Below are positions 52,319 through 64,000 of a stretch of DNA of 64,000 nt, in pieces. The translations under genes and the position numbers were made by a program. The notes under the pieces are model-generated. The model was not told where the DNA came from and did no database searches. It saw nothing but the letters and a program-made list of their open reading frames with translations. Numbering within the stretch: the first letter of the stretch is position 1; every line of letters begins with the position of its first letter. The stretch is from Diphasiastrum complanatum (taxonomy: Eukaryota > Streptophyta > Lycopodiopsida > Lycopodiales > Lycopodiaceae), in NCBI GenBank assembly GCA_029204225.1, contig CM055096.1, positions 44,685,967 through 44,749,966 on the forward strand, given 5' to 3'.

Positions 52319-53432
52319 AGAGTGTCCCCTCTACTTCTGAAGCAGCTTCTTCTAGTAGTACAAAGTCTGAAAAGTCAAAGATTGTAGATATAGATACTTT
52401 TTTTATTGATACGAGTGTTAATTTAGATGATTGTTCTGATTTTGATCCTGCTTGAAATAGGACTACGTTTATTGGCCCTAGAACACCCACTACCCTTTCT
52501 CCTTCTGATAAATCTTTGATTACTTTGCCTACTTATGTTATAGATAATAATTCTTTTTTGACAATATCAGATATATCGGATCTTTTTGACTTCACTGAAG
52601 CTGAGACTCTTTGCATTTTGAGCAAAGAGCTTGATGAATTTTCGGATATAATTGATTTTGATGCTGATGATCTTCTCCTTGGTGTTGACGATGTACATAA
52701 TAAGTTTTATTCAGGGAAAGATTGCTTGAAAATGGTTGTGGAGGAAATGCGCAACAAAGAAGATGATCTACCTTCTGAGGAGGAGTTTCTTACAATCCAA
52801 AGTCAACTTGGTTTTCCACACCCAACTGTCTATTCTCCAACAATATTGACATCGAAAGGTGGACATAATATTGATGGAGAGACAATAATCAGGGAAGACA
52901 AAGCCGAATGTGTAAGTTTTTGTATCTTATCAAGTACTAGTAGATTTGTTATGTCAGATTATATACTGGAGCTTACTTTGTATTTTATCATTTCAGGAAA
53001 CAATTTTCCTTGATGATTTCGCAATTCGTCGAGGAGGGTAGAGATCTTCTGCTGGAAGATTTTCAAGAGATCATGCACTGGGGCACTATCTGAAGTCCTT
53101 CAAGAATAATGGGATAAGTGTTGCCCATTCAACTTCATCAACATGGTGAAACTATGATTATGGCAATCAAGGCACTGTCTCATTTTCTTGGAGGACATAA
53201 TTTCAATCAGGTGCATAAAGTAATTTTTGTAAAGAAAACTATTGCGGTTAAAATTTTAGGATATGGACTTGTGAATTTCATGCTCAGATTATCTCATTTT
53301 GCATTGTATGCTGCTTACGTTGATCTGAGTAAGCATGAAAACTATGAGCTATTGGATCCATACGAAAGAAAAAAATTGTTGCATGATTCTAAGTTGCAAC
53401 TTTCATTGGAGAAAATATCGAAAGTAGATTAG
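52319..53432 (+). CDS. Unknown acidic protein, possibly transposon-encoded, broken
   Basis: The upstream stretch EAASSSSTKSEKSKIVDIDT ends at a stop (52453). The main ORF then starts at 52516 and runs in frame to 52911 with an Asp/Glu-rich protein (DDLLLGVDDVHNKFYSGKD, RNKEDDLPSEEEFL). A GT-AG intron at 52912-52996 is in phase and leads to ETIFLDDFAIRRGG and a stop. Later blocks HALGHYLKSFKNNGISVAHS and, from 53118, LGYGLVNFMLRLSHFALYAA to LQLSLEKISKVD are in shifted frames. I do not recognise the family. It converges on copy B, whose 3' end meets it near 53400, which would fit two genes of one element. Confidence 0.4.
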
Positions 53433-54867
53433 ATAAGATACTGCTAAATTGTACTTTGTAAATATTTTTATTTAATATACAAAATTTTATTGTGTGTCTA
53501 TAGTCTACTGGCTTGTATAAATTTGCATGCTTTTTGAAATTTTTTATACTCCGTCGATTTTGTATTATGACAAATTTGGATTCTTCTGTAAAACCATTGG
53601 AAAAGTTGCAGTATATAGCTATTTTTTGTGCTAGTCCCGCCATGTTGTTTACTTTTATGAAATGCTGCTCTTGCTTGCCAATGAGATTTTGCCATTCCTT
53701 GCGATGACCATATGCTAAGACTTCCACTATTTCTTGCAAAGAATGTCGAATGATGTCGTAATATGTGCTGCATGTCATAAAAACATAATCTAAATCAGTA
53801 CCAAAAGTATCTAATTTAATTGCACATATTTGTCTATCGTAGTGTAAAATCAAAATCTTACCATATAATGTGTTATATGATCAACACCCCATGCACTTTG
53901 AACTGCATCCACAAATTCATGGTTGTTTTCTGTATCATTTGTACATCAGTATTTGAAAATTTATCTTTTCTCAAGTATCTTACCATGTTGTCTAACTTTT
54001 TCCAAACTTCTACTTTGTGTATACGAGTAGAACCTTCTTCTTCGAAATCTTGAGTTGCTGCAATAATTTCTTTCCAAACCGTGTATTGATCCTTAGATTG
54101 TTTGCCAAAATAATTTGATAAAAATCTTTGAGCTTTAGATCCTCCAATGCTCGGCTTGCATGGAATATTTCATGTTTTATCTGATAGCTTGTCTTCTTTT
54201 TTTATTTTAACGTGGCCTTTATGTAAGCCTGCTTTGGACAACACATCCTCTAATTTGGAAATAGCTTCCTTCGCAGAGGCCTCTAGCTTGGAATTCCATA
54301 CAAACAAGATGTGAAGATATATATATTTTTTATAATACGCACCTCCGCATGCAATGTACATACATGAACATTTCGTAGAGGAATTGGTAGTACAAGTTTT
54401 CAATTAAAATCTTCTCGATCTCTTGATAATCCTGTACTCCTTGTCATGTCTTTTGCTATTTTCATGCAGTACAAACAAGGGTGTTTAGAGTTAGCGCCAT
54501 GAGATACATTGAACATACATCTCTTCAAATCTCCTGCTAAATGCCATTCAATGTTGAAAGTGCCAATTCTAGGAATATTGAGTGGAACTCCCTCCATGTG
54601 ATTTTTATGGTGGCAGGATATGATGTTCTATTAAATATCCATGAGAGAATGTCATGGTCTTCTTTCAGCACCTATAAGAGAATACAAAAATGTGATTAGC
54701 CTCATAATATTAACACAGAAGATTTTCCATATGAAATCCATATTCAAATGATTATCCCTATTTATTATGCGAAAGAACTGCTACACCTGAAATGCTGCCA
54801 ACCACCAGATATCATTTTCTGATTGAACACTGAAATTGAGGCCTTCTGAGTCTTCTAAATTTGAAAG
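53389..54867 (-). pseudogene. Intron-bearing transposase-like gene, copy B
   Basis: Minus-strand blocks: LNFSVQSENDIWWLAAFQ (54840-54787), intron 54672-54786, VLKEDHDILSWIFNRTSYP (54671 down), FNIEWHLAGDLKRCMFN, HGANSKHPCLYCMK, VLPIPLRNVHVCTLHAEVRI (about 54395-54330), LHILFVWNSKLEASAKEAIS, NIPCKPSIGGSKAQRFLSNY, FGKQSKDQYTVWKEIIAATQ and EVWKKLDNMV; then to 53400 ICAIKLDTFGTDLDY and EWQNLIGKQEQHF. Three or more stops or frame shifts break it. Copy A (7.9-9.6 kb) shares the first two blocks and the intron at the same codon border. The AGDLK acidic residue, the C-x-x-C pair and CTLHA suggest an RNase H-like transposase core with a metal-binding insert; that is inference. The 5' part is cut by the LTR at 54868. 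Confidence 0.6.
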
Positions 54868-55466
54868 TGTTGAATTTTACACGTGTGGATTGTCCACAAC
54901 ATGTACTTGTGATCTCCTAAGGTGTGTAGATGCACCAAGATCAAGACTAGATTGAGATTCAAGATCTATCTTTGATTATATGGCAAAAACACACTACTAC
55001 ATGCATTCAATCACTTCCAACTCTCACTCACACGTGTGGGAAGTATTAAAAAATTATTCTAAGTAAAAACAAGCTGCTCTCCTCAGGTAGAGAGAAAAAA
55101 ATCATCATGAGCTCTCGGGTAGAGAGAGAAAGCTAGAAATCCAATGACACTCAAAATCCACACAATCACCAATTAATTAGATCCAAAATGAGGAGTACAA
55201 TGATACTAGTAGATCCACGAGCTACCACTATGCTTAACTATGATTGGATCACACTTTGTCACCTCTTAATCTTATTGGACCATTGATCCATGCACCTCTT
55301 AATATTATTGGACTATATTCAAGCACACCTCAAATTCCTATTGGACCTCACGTGGTTCCACCTCTGAATCCTATTGGACCTCTTAGAATTCATCAAACAA
55401 AAACATTACACTTGTCTACACTCTAATTGGCACGAGTTTAGCCTCTTACTCTATTTTGGCTCAATA
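54868..55466 (-). mobile_element. Copia-family LTR, minus orientation, truncated
   Basis: The plus strand begins TGTTGAATTTTACACGTGTGG and shows the reverse complement of the family LTR: TAGATGCACCAAGATCAAGA, two GGTAGAGAGA words and TATTGGACC repeats. It stops at TTTTGGCTCAATA, so the LTR's first part is missing where CACTA sequence begins. Confidence 0.85.
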
Positions 55467-57321
55467 AATCATCTTTTGGACCCGATGCACATATTCAAGA
55501 ATGTCGGGAGCACGATTTGGGAGCACTTGACCGGGTCGAAAGATAAAAAAGACGCACGAGATGACTTAAAAGAAGTAGAAAAGATGGCCGATTTATGGCC
55601 ACAAACGGTGGGGACTTCAATTGTCCTCCCAAAGGCCCCATGGATCTTCTTGAGGAGAGAAGAGACCATTGTAAAGAAGGCAATAACCTTATTTTAAACT
55701 CCGACAGGACACATGCGATGCCTAAAGGGTGCCTTCACAAGGGACAACAAGCTAAGTGGTCTATGGTATCATGACTGGCATACATTTTTACAAGTTTGCA
55801 ATGTTGCTTCCACCTCAACATTGTAGATTACATTTTATAGCATGTCTTGTAATTTTATAATAATTTCATTGCGCATATATGTATCTCAATGACCAAATTA
55901 TTTTTGTGCATGTAGTTTGTGCTTCCCTTGGTGTTGAGAGGGTTTTTGACAGAGGAGTTAAGGAGTGCAATCTACAAAATCAGTGGTTTGGTGATGTATG
56001 GTGAATGCGACTCACATCATTTTTTCTTGGGATGATTCAAGATGATGATTTTACTAACGCGTATGTCATTGTTGTTTACTTTTTTTATGAAGATACATTT
56101 CATCCAAGGAGATACCGCTGGCATCGATTGAGGCGGCAAGACAAAGCTCCATCGAGGCAGCGTGTTTGATCGAGAAGCACTTTCCCACATACATTCTCAC
56201 CATTCAAATACATCTCATTGTGCATTTGGTAGATGAGGTGGCCATTGTAGGTACATCATTTACTTGCATAATTGCCTATTCTTAGTCCATCCTAGACTAT
56301 TGCTATTGTAGTAATTCCCATGTTCTCTCATAACATTGATCCATTTTTTAAATTCAGGCATTGTCCATAGCTGTTGGATGTTTTTCTTGGAACGATTCAT
56401 GAAAACATTGAAAGATTTCGTGAGACAAAGAGCAAGATCTAAGGGTATCATGGTGGAAGGATGGCTAGTGCAAGAGTCCATGGTTTACATCACGAGGTTC
56501 CTTGCTCATAGCGATCCTTTTATTCCTCGTCTATGGGAAAAGAAGGATGATGAGCGTGTTGTTGGGAAAGTTCCTCAAGGAAAAGAAGCGACCATGAGAA
56601 TGAGTGAGTCCTTTAGGGAGAAGGTAAATAAGTTTTGCATTCTTAATAGCAAGAACATGTGGATTTTGCTATACGAAAATTCCAAGGCTCGTAGACAAAC
56701 CGCTCGAGCCATTTCAGAAGAGGGCATAGAAGACAACCATATCCACCTGACCTTGCCCTTCTACCCAAGGAAATGACACTTGATTGGCTGCGTGATGCCC
56801 ATAGAGAAGCCTCGACAAACAACCAGGAAGTAATAGAGAGAGAGCGAGAATATGCAAGGGGGTTTACATGTAAGCTATGATGATCATCATTCACATTTGT
56901 ATGTGCAATTTTGTACATGTTTGTTGTATCCCTAACACATTTAGTTCTATTTCGTTCAATACAATACAATGCACTGTGGACGCATGGATGACACTTTCGT
57001 ACGAAGCGCATTGACAAAAATAGAAACATGTACGATTGTGGAGTCATGGCAAATTTTACCCAAGAGAGTCGAGCAAGCATGACGGACATCAATTTACTCT
57101 CTTATCAGCTTGATTATTGTGGGAAAATCAATGACATCCTCGAGGTTGGATTTAGGCAATTCAGTTTTTTCATATTTGATGTCAAATGGTTCAAAGTTAT
57201 TTGCAATGGTCCCAATGCAACTGTCAGGAAAAATGAGAGTGGTTATTTTGCCATTGACTCTACCGAGCTTTCAAAGCAATACATTTGTTGTCTACCAAAT
57301 TTGACTTTTGAATGTAATTGA
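55467..57321 (+). pseudogene. CACTA (En/Spm) TNP2-type transposase, C-terminal half, with introns
   Basis: Plus-strand blocks: LLDPMHIFKNVGSTIWEHLT (TNP2-type LDxMHIxKNV signature); KAPWIFLRREETIVKKAI; YHDWHTFLQ (SHDxHxxxQ box); LPLVLRGFLTEELRSAIYKI (about 55922); IEAACLIEKHFPTYILTIQI; an intron 56251-56357; GIVHSCWMFFLERFMKTLKD and VEGWLVQESMVYITRFL, the heart of DUF4218; then from about 57010 DUF4216-like CGVMANFTQESRASMTD, YCGKINDILEV and FFIFDVKWFKVI. TNP2 proteins cut CACTA elements at their ends. A stop (KLSGL*YHD) and a frame shift near 56755 show decay. The N-terminal half is replaced by the reversed copia LTR. Confidence 0.85.
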
Positions 57322-57339
57322 GATGGATGCAAATCAGTA

Positions 57340-57990
57340 GCAGTATTGGATCTAGCTCGTCGAATGCAACTGCCGGTTCTAGACTGTCGGATACAGTCAT
57401 CAGATCTAGACTATCGAATCTAGCTCGTCGGATGCACCATCGATTCTAGGTCGTCAAATGCAACTGTCGGTTCTAGGTTGTCGGATCTAGACATCGGATG
57501 CAACTATCGGTTCTAGACTATCGGATGTAATCTTCAAGTTTGATCGTTGAATATGAGTATCAAATCTGTCATCGGTTTTGATAGTTTAATAACCATCGGA
57601 TATAGCATCGACTAATGGACTCGCTGGATGGACTCGTCGGATATAGATGGACTCGACGGATGGACTCATCGGCTAATGGACTCGGCAGATGCACTCAGCA
57701 GATGGACTCGTCAGATGCAAATTCAAAAGCAAAATGAGTTGCCCACCAAATCTGACTATCAGATGTAATTGAGATGTCCGTAGGATGTAACTGTTGGATG
57801 TAAATCAGTAGTAATATCGGATCTAGCTCATGGGATGCAACTACCGGTTCTAGACTGTTGGATCTAGCTCGTCGGATCTAGACTGTCAGATCTAGCTCAT
57901 CAAATGCACCATCAGATCTAGCTTGTCAGATGCACCGTCAATTCTAGGTCGTCGGATGCAACTGTCGGTTCTAGACTGTCGGATGTAATC
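57340..57990. repeat. Subterminal-type short repeats downstream of the CACTA transposase
   Basis: Dozens of copies of short words GTCGGATGCA, GTCGGATCTAGCTCGTCGGA, GGTTCTAGACTGTCGGAT and GATGGACTCG in near-tandem order. Position right after DUF4216 and high copy number fit the subterminal repeats that CACTA transposases bind. A 5' CACTA terminus was not found. Confidence 0.65.
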
Positions 57991-58435
57991 TTCTAAATCC
58001 TTGTAGTTTTTATCATTAAAATTTATTCCCGTGGCTTTTTTCAACTTTTGAAAAGAAGATTTTTTTTGGACTAATTCAACAATAGAATAATCCAAACCTC
58101 AAGAAAAGTACAATTAAATAGATTCAAATTGACTTGTGATGGTTGCCATTGAATGTTTCTGTATAAGCAAATTTGTTGTATAACTATTCAAGAAAAACAT
58201 GTGGATTTTGTTGGCATATGGTAGCACTTGAGAGACGCCATTCCACCATACACCATGCTGACAAAATGTGTTAGACAATTAAATAATGCACCACTCAGTT
58301 TAGTAGTCACTTGTTAACCGTGAGCTCAGATCTGTAAGGCCCTCGTTATGAGGAGAAGCCAATACTGAGCACGGTTGTTAGTATAGGGTCTACTGTGAGA
58401 CCATGATGGTTATGAGATGGCTAGATTACAGTTTC
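57991..58435. other. No gene recognised
   Basis: AT-rich flank after the CACTA repeats, with no coding signal. Confidence 0.35.
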
Positions 58436-58449
58436 TATATGCAGCAAGT

Positions 58450-58535
58450 CTTGGGGGGTTGGGGGGGCGGTAGCCCCCCGAGAAACGGGGGGTCCGGGGG
58501 CGGTATATATATATATATATTTATATATATAAACT
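58450..58535. repeat. G-rich inverted block followed by (AT)n
   Basis: TTGGGGGGGCGGTAGCCCCCCGAG can pair with itself (GGGGGG...CCCCCC). It is followed by ACGGGGGGTCCGGGGGCGG and an AT tract at 58503-58531. Confidence 0.6.
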
Positions 58536-58784
58536 TATGTACACTTTTGCGCATGTGTATGGGTGCACCCATGCATCCTCTTCTCCTCACCCATACATCC
58601 TCTATTTTGAACTAAAAAGTGAGGCAAGGAGGATGCATGACCCTCCTCATGCATGCACAATCTATCCTTGTGTGCCCCACCTCCTCCCATTCAAAATTCT
58701 ATTTTTTCCCTTCCCACCTCCCCAATTTAAACACCCCTTTTTCATCCTGTGTGTGGGCCCACCTCTAGAAATTTGAAATTCATA

Positions 58785-58790
<6 letters not shown>

Positions 58791-58873
<83 letters not shown>
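58791..58873. repeat. (CT)n microsatellite
   Basis: Pure CT tract of about 41 units. Confidence 0.97.
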
Positions 58874-58876
<3 letters not shown>

Positions 58877-59092
58877 TTCATAGACAATCCAAACACCTTA
58901 TATAACAGGGCTCCTTAAGAAGAATGACCTATGACATATAGGACAATATATACTAATTTTATTACTTCCTTCTGAGTCTAATAGTGTTATGGGTACTTTG
59001 TAGATGTTAATAGCAATGTGTTTAATGGACCTACAGAAACTTCATAGATGTAGATGTTGAAACCTCTTTGTCTCTCTAATAAATTTCAATTT

Positions 59093-59690
<598 letters not shown>

Positions 59691-59696
59691 TATCCG

Positions 59697-60145
59697 GTTT
59701 ACTCATACAACTCAAAGCTGGCAGATGAATACAGTCCTTCGTGTAGGAATTGTAACACTGCCATGACTAATTTTTCATCATCTGATTAATGGGGGGGGTT
59801 GTTGGAAATGTTTAAGCTTCTTTCTTAGTATTGCTTATTGACATATGTGGTTCACTCATACAAAGCTCAACGCTAGCAGTATCAGCACTGCCATCACTGA
59901 TTGTTCATCATCTGATTAAGGTGGGCATTTTATTGAAAATGTTCAAGCGCCACTGACAGTACAGTTCAAAGCTGACAGATGAATATGTATCAACACTGCC
60001 ATCATTTGATTAAGGGAGGAGATTTACGGTTGGAAATGTTTAAGCTTCTTTCTCAATATTGCTTATTGACATATGCGGTTCCCTCATACATCTCAACGCT
60101 GGCAGTATCAGCATTGCCATGACTCAAGCGCCACTGACAGGTTAT
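59697..60145. repeat. Degenerate tandem repeat (CTCATACAACTCAAAGCTGGC type)
   Basis: Recurring words: CTCATAC-AACTC-AAAGCTGGCAG, AACACTGCCATGACT, TCATCATCTGATTAA, GGAAATGTTTAAGCTTCTTT and TATTGCTTATTGACATATG. Full or partial units begin near 59701, 59852, 59960 and 60080. Confidence 0.7.
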
Positions 60146-60149
60146 AGCA

Positions 60150-60305
60150 CTGCCTGACAGTGCTTGTACATAGTATTCTGAACATAGATTGACACATAAT
60201 TTTCTTGAACATAGATTGACAAGCATCTGCTTGAACATAGTATTCTGAACATAATTTTCTTGAACATAGATTGTCTAGCAGTGCTTGAACTTAGATTGAC
60301 ATTCT
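60150..60305. repeat. TTGAACATAGATTGACA minisatellite
   Basis: At least six imperfect copies of CTTGAACATAGATTGACA or TCTGAACATA. Confidence 0.75.
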
Positions 60306-60544
60306 AACAAAGCATATAAATTAGAAGCTCCCATTTCTCTACTTTTATGTCTCTAGAGAGTACTAAGGCATTAATAGAATAGAATGTAAAGAACTCTCTC
60401 TCTCCCTCTCTGCCAACCTGATGTGGATGATAGGATGTTTCTCGGAGTAGGTAACGAAAACATCCGATCACTTTACGTGATCTATGAGCTTTTTTGGATA
60501 GCATTATCGTGGTGGCAAATTACATGAGACCCCTTAGTGTTGTC

Positions 60545-60766
60545 CATCTTAAACCGAAAACTCACAGATCAACAACTATCATTGGTCGCCACCTACATCA
60601 GAAAATCATCACCGGTCAACAACATACTGAATTTCCAAATCATCGGCCTTCACCTAGATCGACCGCCATTGCCCGTCAACAACGGGCACTCACAACTAGA
60701 TCATCAGTCGCCACCTAGATCGGCCGCGATCACCCGTCAACAACGGGCACTCTCTTTACTAGTATG

Positions 60767-60804
<38 letters not shown>
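60545..60804. repeat. GTCAACAAC-containing short repeats ending in (AT)n
   Basis: CAACAAC with TCGCCACCTA/CCTAGATCG partners recurs at about 60571, 60618, 60677 and 60737. CCCGTCAACAACGGGCACTC occurs twice and contains a CCCG...CGGG stem. A pure AT tract follows at 60770-60804. Confidence 0.7.
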
Positions 60805-60807
<3 letters not shown>

Positions 60808-60829
60808 AAGACCCTCAAGGATTTCCCCT

Positions 60830-61290
60830 AAGATGAGGATAGGAGAACACAATAGGAGAGACAATGGAGCCAAACCACCCAACCAATCCTAGATCAGAAC
60901 TACTGCCCCCAGGCCATGCCATGTGAAGCAAGAGGAGAAGAAAGAAACTTGTAACCTAAACCCAATATGTCGACGGAAAAATCCCCACCTCCTTGTATAG
61001 AGAGTAGAGTCCTGTGCATGTAACCATGCAATCCCCATGCAGGTCCACTATAAATAGATCACATCTCTTCCTGCAGTTCTCCTGCCTCTATCTGTCACAC
61101 AGACATGCAATACTCCATATGTCTCAACTAGAGTGTCTAGGTCCTCTCAAGGTAATTAGTCACAAACAGGCCTTGACATGAAATTAAATCACGACGTGAC
61201 CAATAATTTCGAGTACTGGAGGGCCGGTCTACCATATTAGGACTATTCCAGGCCCTTAACCGAATATGGCCATAACATTCTTTCCTCCTT
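60830..61290 (-). mobile_element. Possible 3' LTR edge of a minus-strand retroelement
   Basis: On the minus strand a purine tract AAGGAGGAAAGAATG (about 61279-61293) precedes TTATGGCCATATTCGG, a layout like polypurine tract plus LTR start. The sequence also carries TATAAATAG (61041) and no ORF. No partner LTR is visible. Confidence 0.25.
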
Positions 61291-64000
61291 AAACTGCTTC
61301 TATCCTTAGAAGCTCCTCAAAACATGAAAGAATTACAAGAACAATTCCTTTAACTTTCAATATTAACCGAGGAAAACATTATTCTTAGTCTAACTTCCAT
61401 ATCAAACAAGTACTCAGAGATAAACCTATTTCCAATAGTTAATCTCTGTTCTGGAGTACGACTCAAGTTTGAAAAAAGTACACTAAGCAATAAATTTCTC
61501 AACTAGGTTACACTCAACACAAGTTAGTAATATCACCTTCATGTAAAACACTTACATGAACCACTGAGTGAAATATTCCCTAACTTAGGAGATTAAAGTT
61601 AAAGAAAAGAAATAATAATTATAGTCTAAAATTATCCACAAACTTTGGCAGACAATTTATAAAAAACTTCCAAGTACAACTATCCTTAGAATCCAATTCT
61701 AAGATATGATAATTCATTCAACTAGAATCTCTAGGAGAATCATTAAGATATAGAATGATTAAAACTCAACTCTGAGTATCCCAGATATTCTTTTGAGTTA
61801 AATGCTCTTATTTCTAACACCAAATGCCAGAAAACAACATTCATTCATCTTAATAGACTTGTCTGTCTCCTATGATAACTGGAGATCCAATCAAAAGAAA
61901 AACTGTACTCAAGCATCTAAAGAAAATATACTATAGTAGAATAGCATCCACTAGATAAATTGAATTCTCTATAAGTAAAATAACTTTCCTTGTGAGAATT
62001 TCTGTGAGATCCATAGGTTATCAATTAAAATACTGGAGTAGAGAGATTCAAAACACTGATTTGAATTCTTACTCAATTAATGGACCAAGACTTAATCGTC
62101 ACACCTAAGAATCATCACAATTCCGAGTAATCCTCTGACAATAATTGAGTATCTATTCATGATCCGTTAATCATAAATATTTAGATTTGTATGAATCATT
62201 CCAAAATCTTTCCACTTAGAAAATAATGGATTTAGGAATATTCTTCAAACATGATTCTTTGACTGAAGTGCAAGATTCAAGTTCTATAAATCACTGGTAA
62301 TTAAAGACTGAACGCATACCAAAATGACAATCATCTTCAACTACAAAAACTTTAGATTACAATCTAGAATCAAATCTAGATACCCAAAGTCCTGTTGAAT
62401 ATCAATTCAGATATTATTCTTGGATTCATTATGATTTGTTATCCAATTGAGCGCTCTGGGGGGATACAATCACTAATGAGTTGAGTCCCTTCCTTAACTA
62501 AGGAATACTCTATTCCAAGAATACTGTATATCCAATGCACACAATTTTAACTGATGAACCCAAATGATTCACTATCGTGCATCTTACAAGCAATATAATT
62601 CAAAAACCATCAGTTCCCAGTGAATCCACATCACACTGATTGTTTTATCAATTAACTTCATCCTGGAGTAATCAACTACTCAAGTTAATTGCCAATGATT
62701 CAGAAATCTCAAATGTCTAGGTGAAGAACTCAATTATACTAGTATGACACCACATTTAGATCCTTATCCAAATTATTTATAAGTTAATCCATAAATCTTC
62801 CATACAAAGATTTGTTAACCCTGCAAGTATCTGTCGAAACAATACTTGATCATATGTTCATGTTCACCGACTAGGTTAAGTGCACTAAATAACTCTAGTA
62901 ACCAGGAATACACAGTAGATTCATACAAGATTAATCGTGCACATATGTGAATAATCTCATTATGACCCAGTACATAAACACATTTTTATCTGGCAGATTC
63001 CTCCAAAACCCACATATGTTACTCACATATCTCACTGAGATCTTGTAACTCATCTACAAAATAATTTCTATTTCTCATGAGTAAATAACATATTCGAGAA
63101 ATCTCTGCGACGAATAACATTCGCTCTCAGCAGTTTTCCAATCCAACTTACCTTCTAATTACATAATTTCTTCCACTCAATCAACTCCTCTCTGAGGCTA
63201 GTACTAAAATAAGATTAGGTTGATCCAATATAGAACTCTTAGACTTAAATTCTGATCAAGCTTACTTCTATTCCAATCAAAATGCAATTAGTAACCTTTG
63301 ACCTTTCATTGTACTACTTATAGATAATGATTCAAATATCAAACTTGTTCTAGTTCCAGATTGTCCACACAATCCCTAGAGAATTTCTCTTTCTCAAAAA
63401 GTTCCAATTAGGTATTTTACTCTGAGTCTATCCGAAATTACTTTCAGACCAAATCTCATTTCTATACCACAGTTGGTTCTCTTCTGAAAACTATGCAACC
63501 CACAGATTCCAAAATAGAATTTTATCCCACCACTTCACCCCTCCTTTTAAAAAAATTATAAGTTTTATTAAAAGTTAACTGGAAAGATGATATATGAAAA
63601 TATCTAAATCCAAGAAAAGTCAGTAATAAGTAATTCCACTAAAAGATTCACTCTATTACAACAAAACTTTTCCTTCAAATATTTTCAACCCGAGTGATAG
63701 AAACTATCATTCCATCGAAATCCATTTATGCACAAAGAGATATTCCAAGGTTTAAGAAATTGAAATATTTTCAATTTAGAATTTATCTAAATTCCAAGTG
63801 CACTCCCACAAGTAGTAATTTATATGACATAACAGTCTTTCAGAAGAATAACTTCATGCTGGAAAGAATTCGTATAAACTAGTCTGATGTCTTCTATTCA
63901 AGAAATTATTAAGAAGTAAAAGATTAATTAAGTAAGCGAGAAAAAGATTTGAGGGCCTCTGATTTTGTAAATAATGAGATACCACATTGGGATCTAGATT
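61291..64000. other. AT-rich non-coding stretch to window end
   Basis: About 2.7 kb without an ORF longer than about 62 codons on either strand and without recognisable repeats or motifs. It could be a decayed retroelement interior, but nothing proves it. Confidence 0.4.

Noticed and set aside
57340-57990. CRISPR-like array
   Set aside because: Spacers are not unique and unit length varies; the short words follow a CACTA transposase and the genome is eukaryotic.
61291-64000. Search for exons, tRNA genes or organellar insert
   Set aside because: No ORF, no tRNA-like cloverleaf words and no organellar gene sequence recognised.

Overview
This window looks like part of the nuclear genome of a land plant with a large, repeat-rich genome. 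Two host genes of plant type are broken by many introns, one of them 11.8 kb long and packed with transposons. The rest is mostly decayed copia, gypsy, hAT, CACTA and LINE elements, long (GA)n/(CT)n tracts, and scattered TTTAGGG telomere-like units. A fern or other non-seed plant fits best, but that is an inference from style, not a proven assignment. No tRNA, rRNA, CRISPR or bacterial-type gene was seen.

Host genes. (1) At 712-4053 (+) lie the last four exons of a histidine acid phosphatase of the multiple inositol polyphosphate phosphatase (MINPP) family; its 5' part is off the window or not recognised. (2) At 17284-34774 (+) is a complete 13-exon gene for an RBM39/CAPER-alpha (CC1-like) splicing factor of 616 residues, with an Arg-rich N-terminus, two canonical RRMs and a C-terminal UHM. 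All exon phases agree. Its presumed 5' UTR intron holds about nine copies of a degenerate ~165-bp repeat. Intron 4 (18985-30794) contains a LINE reverse transcriptase relic, a nearly complete hAT transposon, a second hAT BED-finger fragment and copies of a GC-rich CGGACG repeat. Intron 5 holds a reversed copia scrap.

Transposon landscape. 7.9-9.6 kb: a decayed intron-bearing transposase-like gene (copy A). 9.7-12.8 kb: a minus-strand gypsy-type element with gag, leader tandem repeats, a tRNA-Asp-type primer site and a 1,034-bp LTR. 36.7-37.6 kb: a LINE C-terminus with a zinc motif and a restriction-like-endonuclease-like block. 39-51.4 kb: a cluster of related copia elements, including one 4.4-kb element bounded by a perfect 5-bp target duplication (GAAGG) and nested in the LTR of an older relative. 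51.4-54.9 kb: a spliced Ulp1/C48-like cysteine protease block, an unknown plus-strand gene, and copy B of the same transposase-like family as copy A. 55.5-58 kb: a CACTA TNP2-type transposase (DUF4218 then DUF4216 segments) followed by its probable subterminal repeats. 58-64 kb: microsatellites, minisatellites and AT-rich sequence without genes.

Most notable: copies A and B, 45 kb apart on opposite strands, share peptide blocks and an intron at exactly the same codon boundary. They appear to represent a transposase family that I cannot place in a named superfamily. The nearby protease exons and the convergent acidic ORF may belong to the same element.
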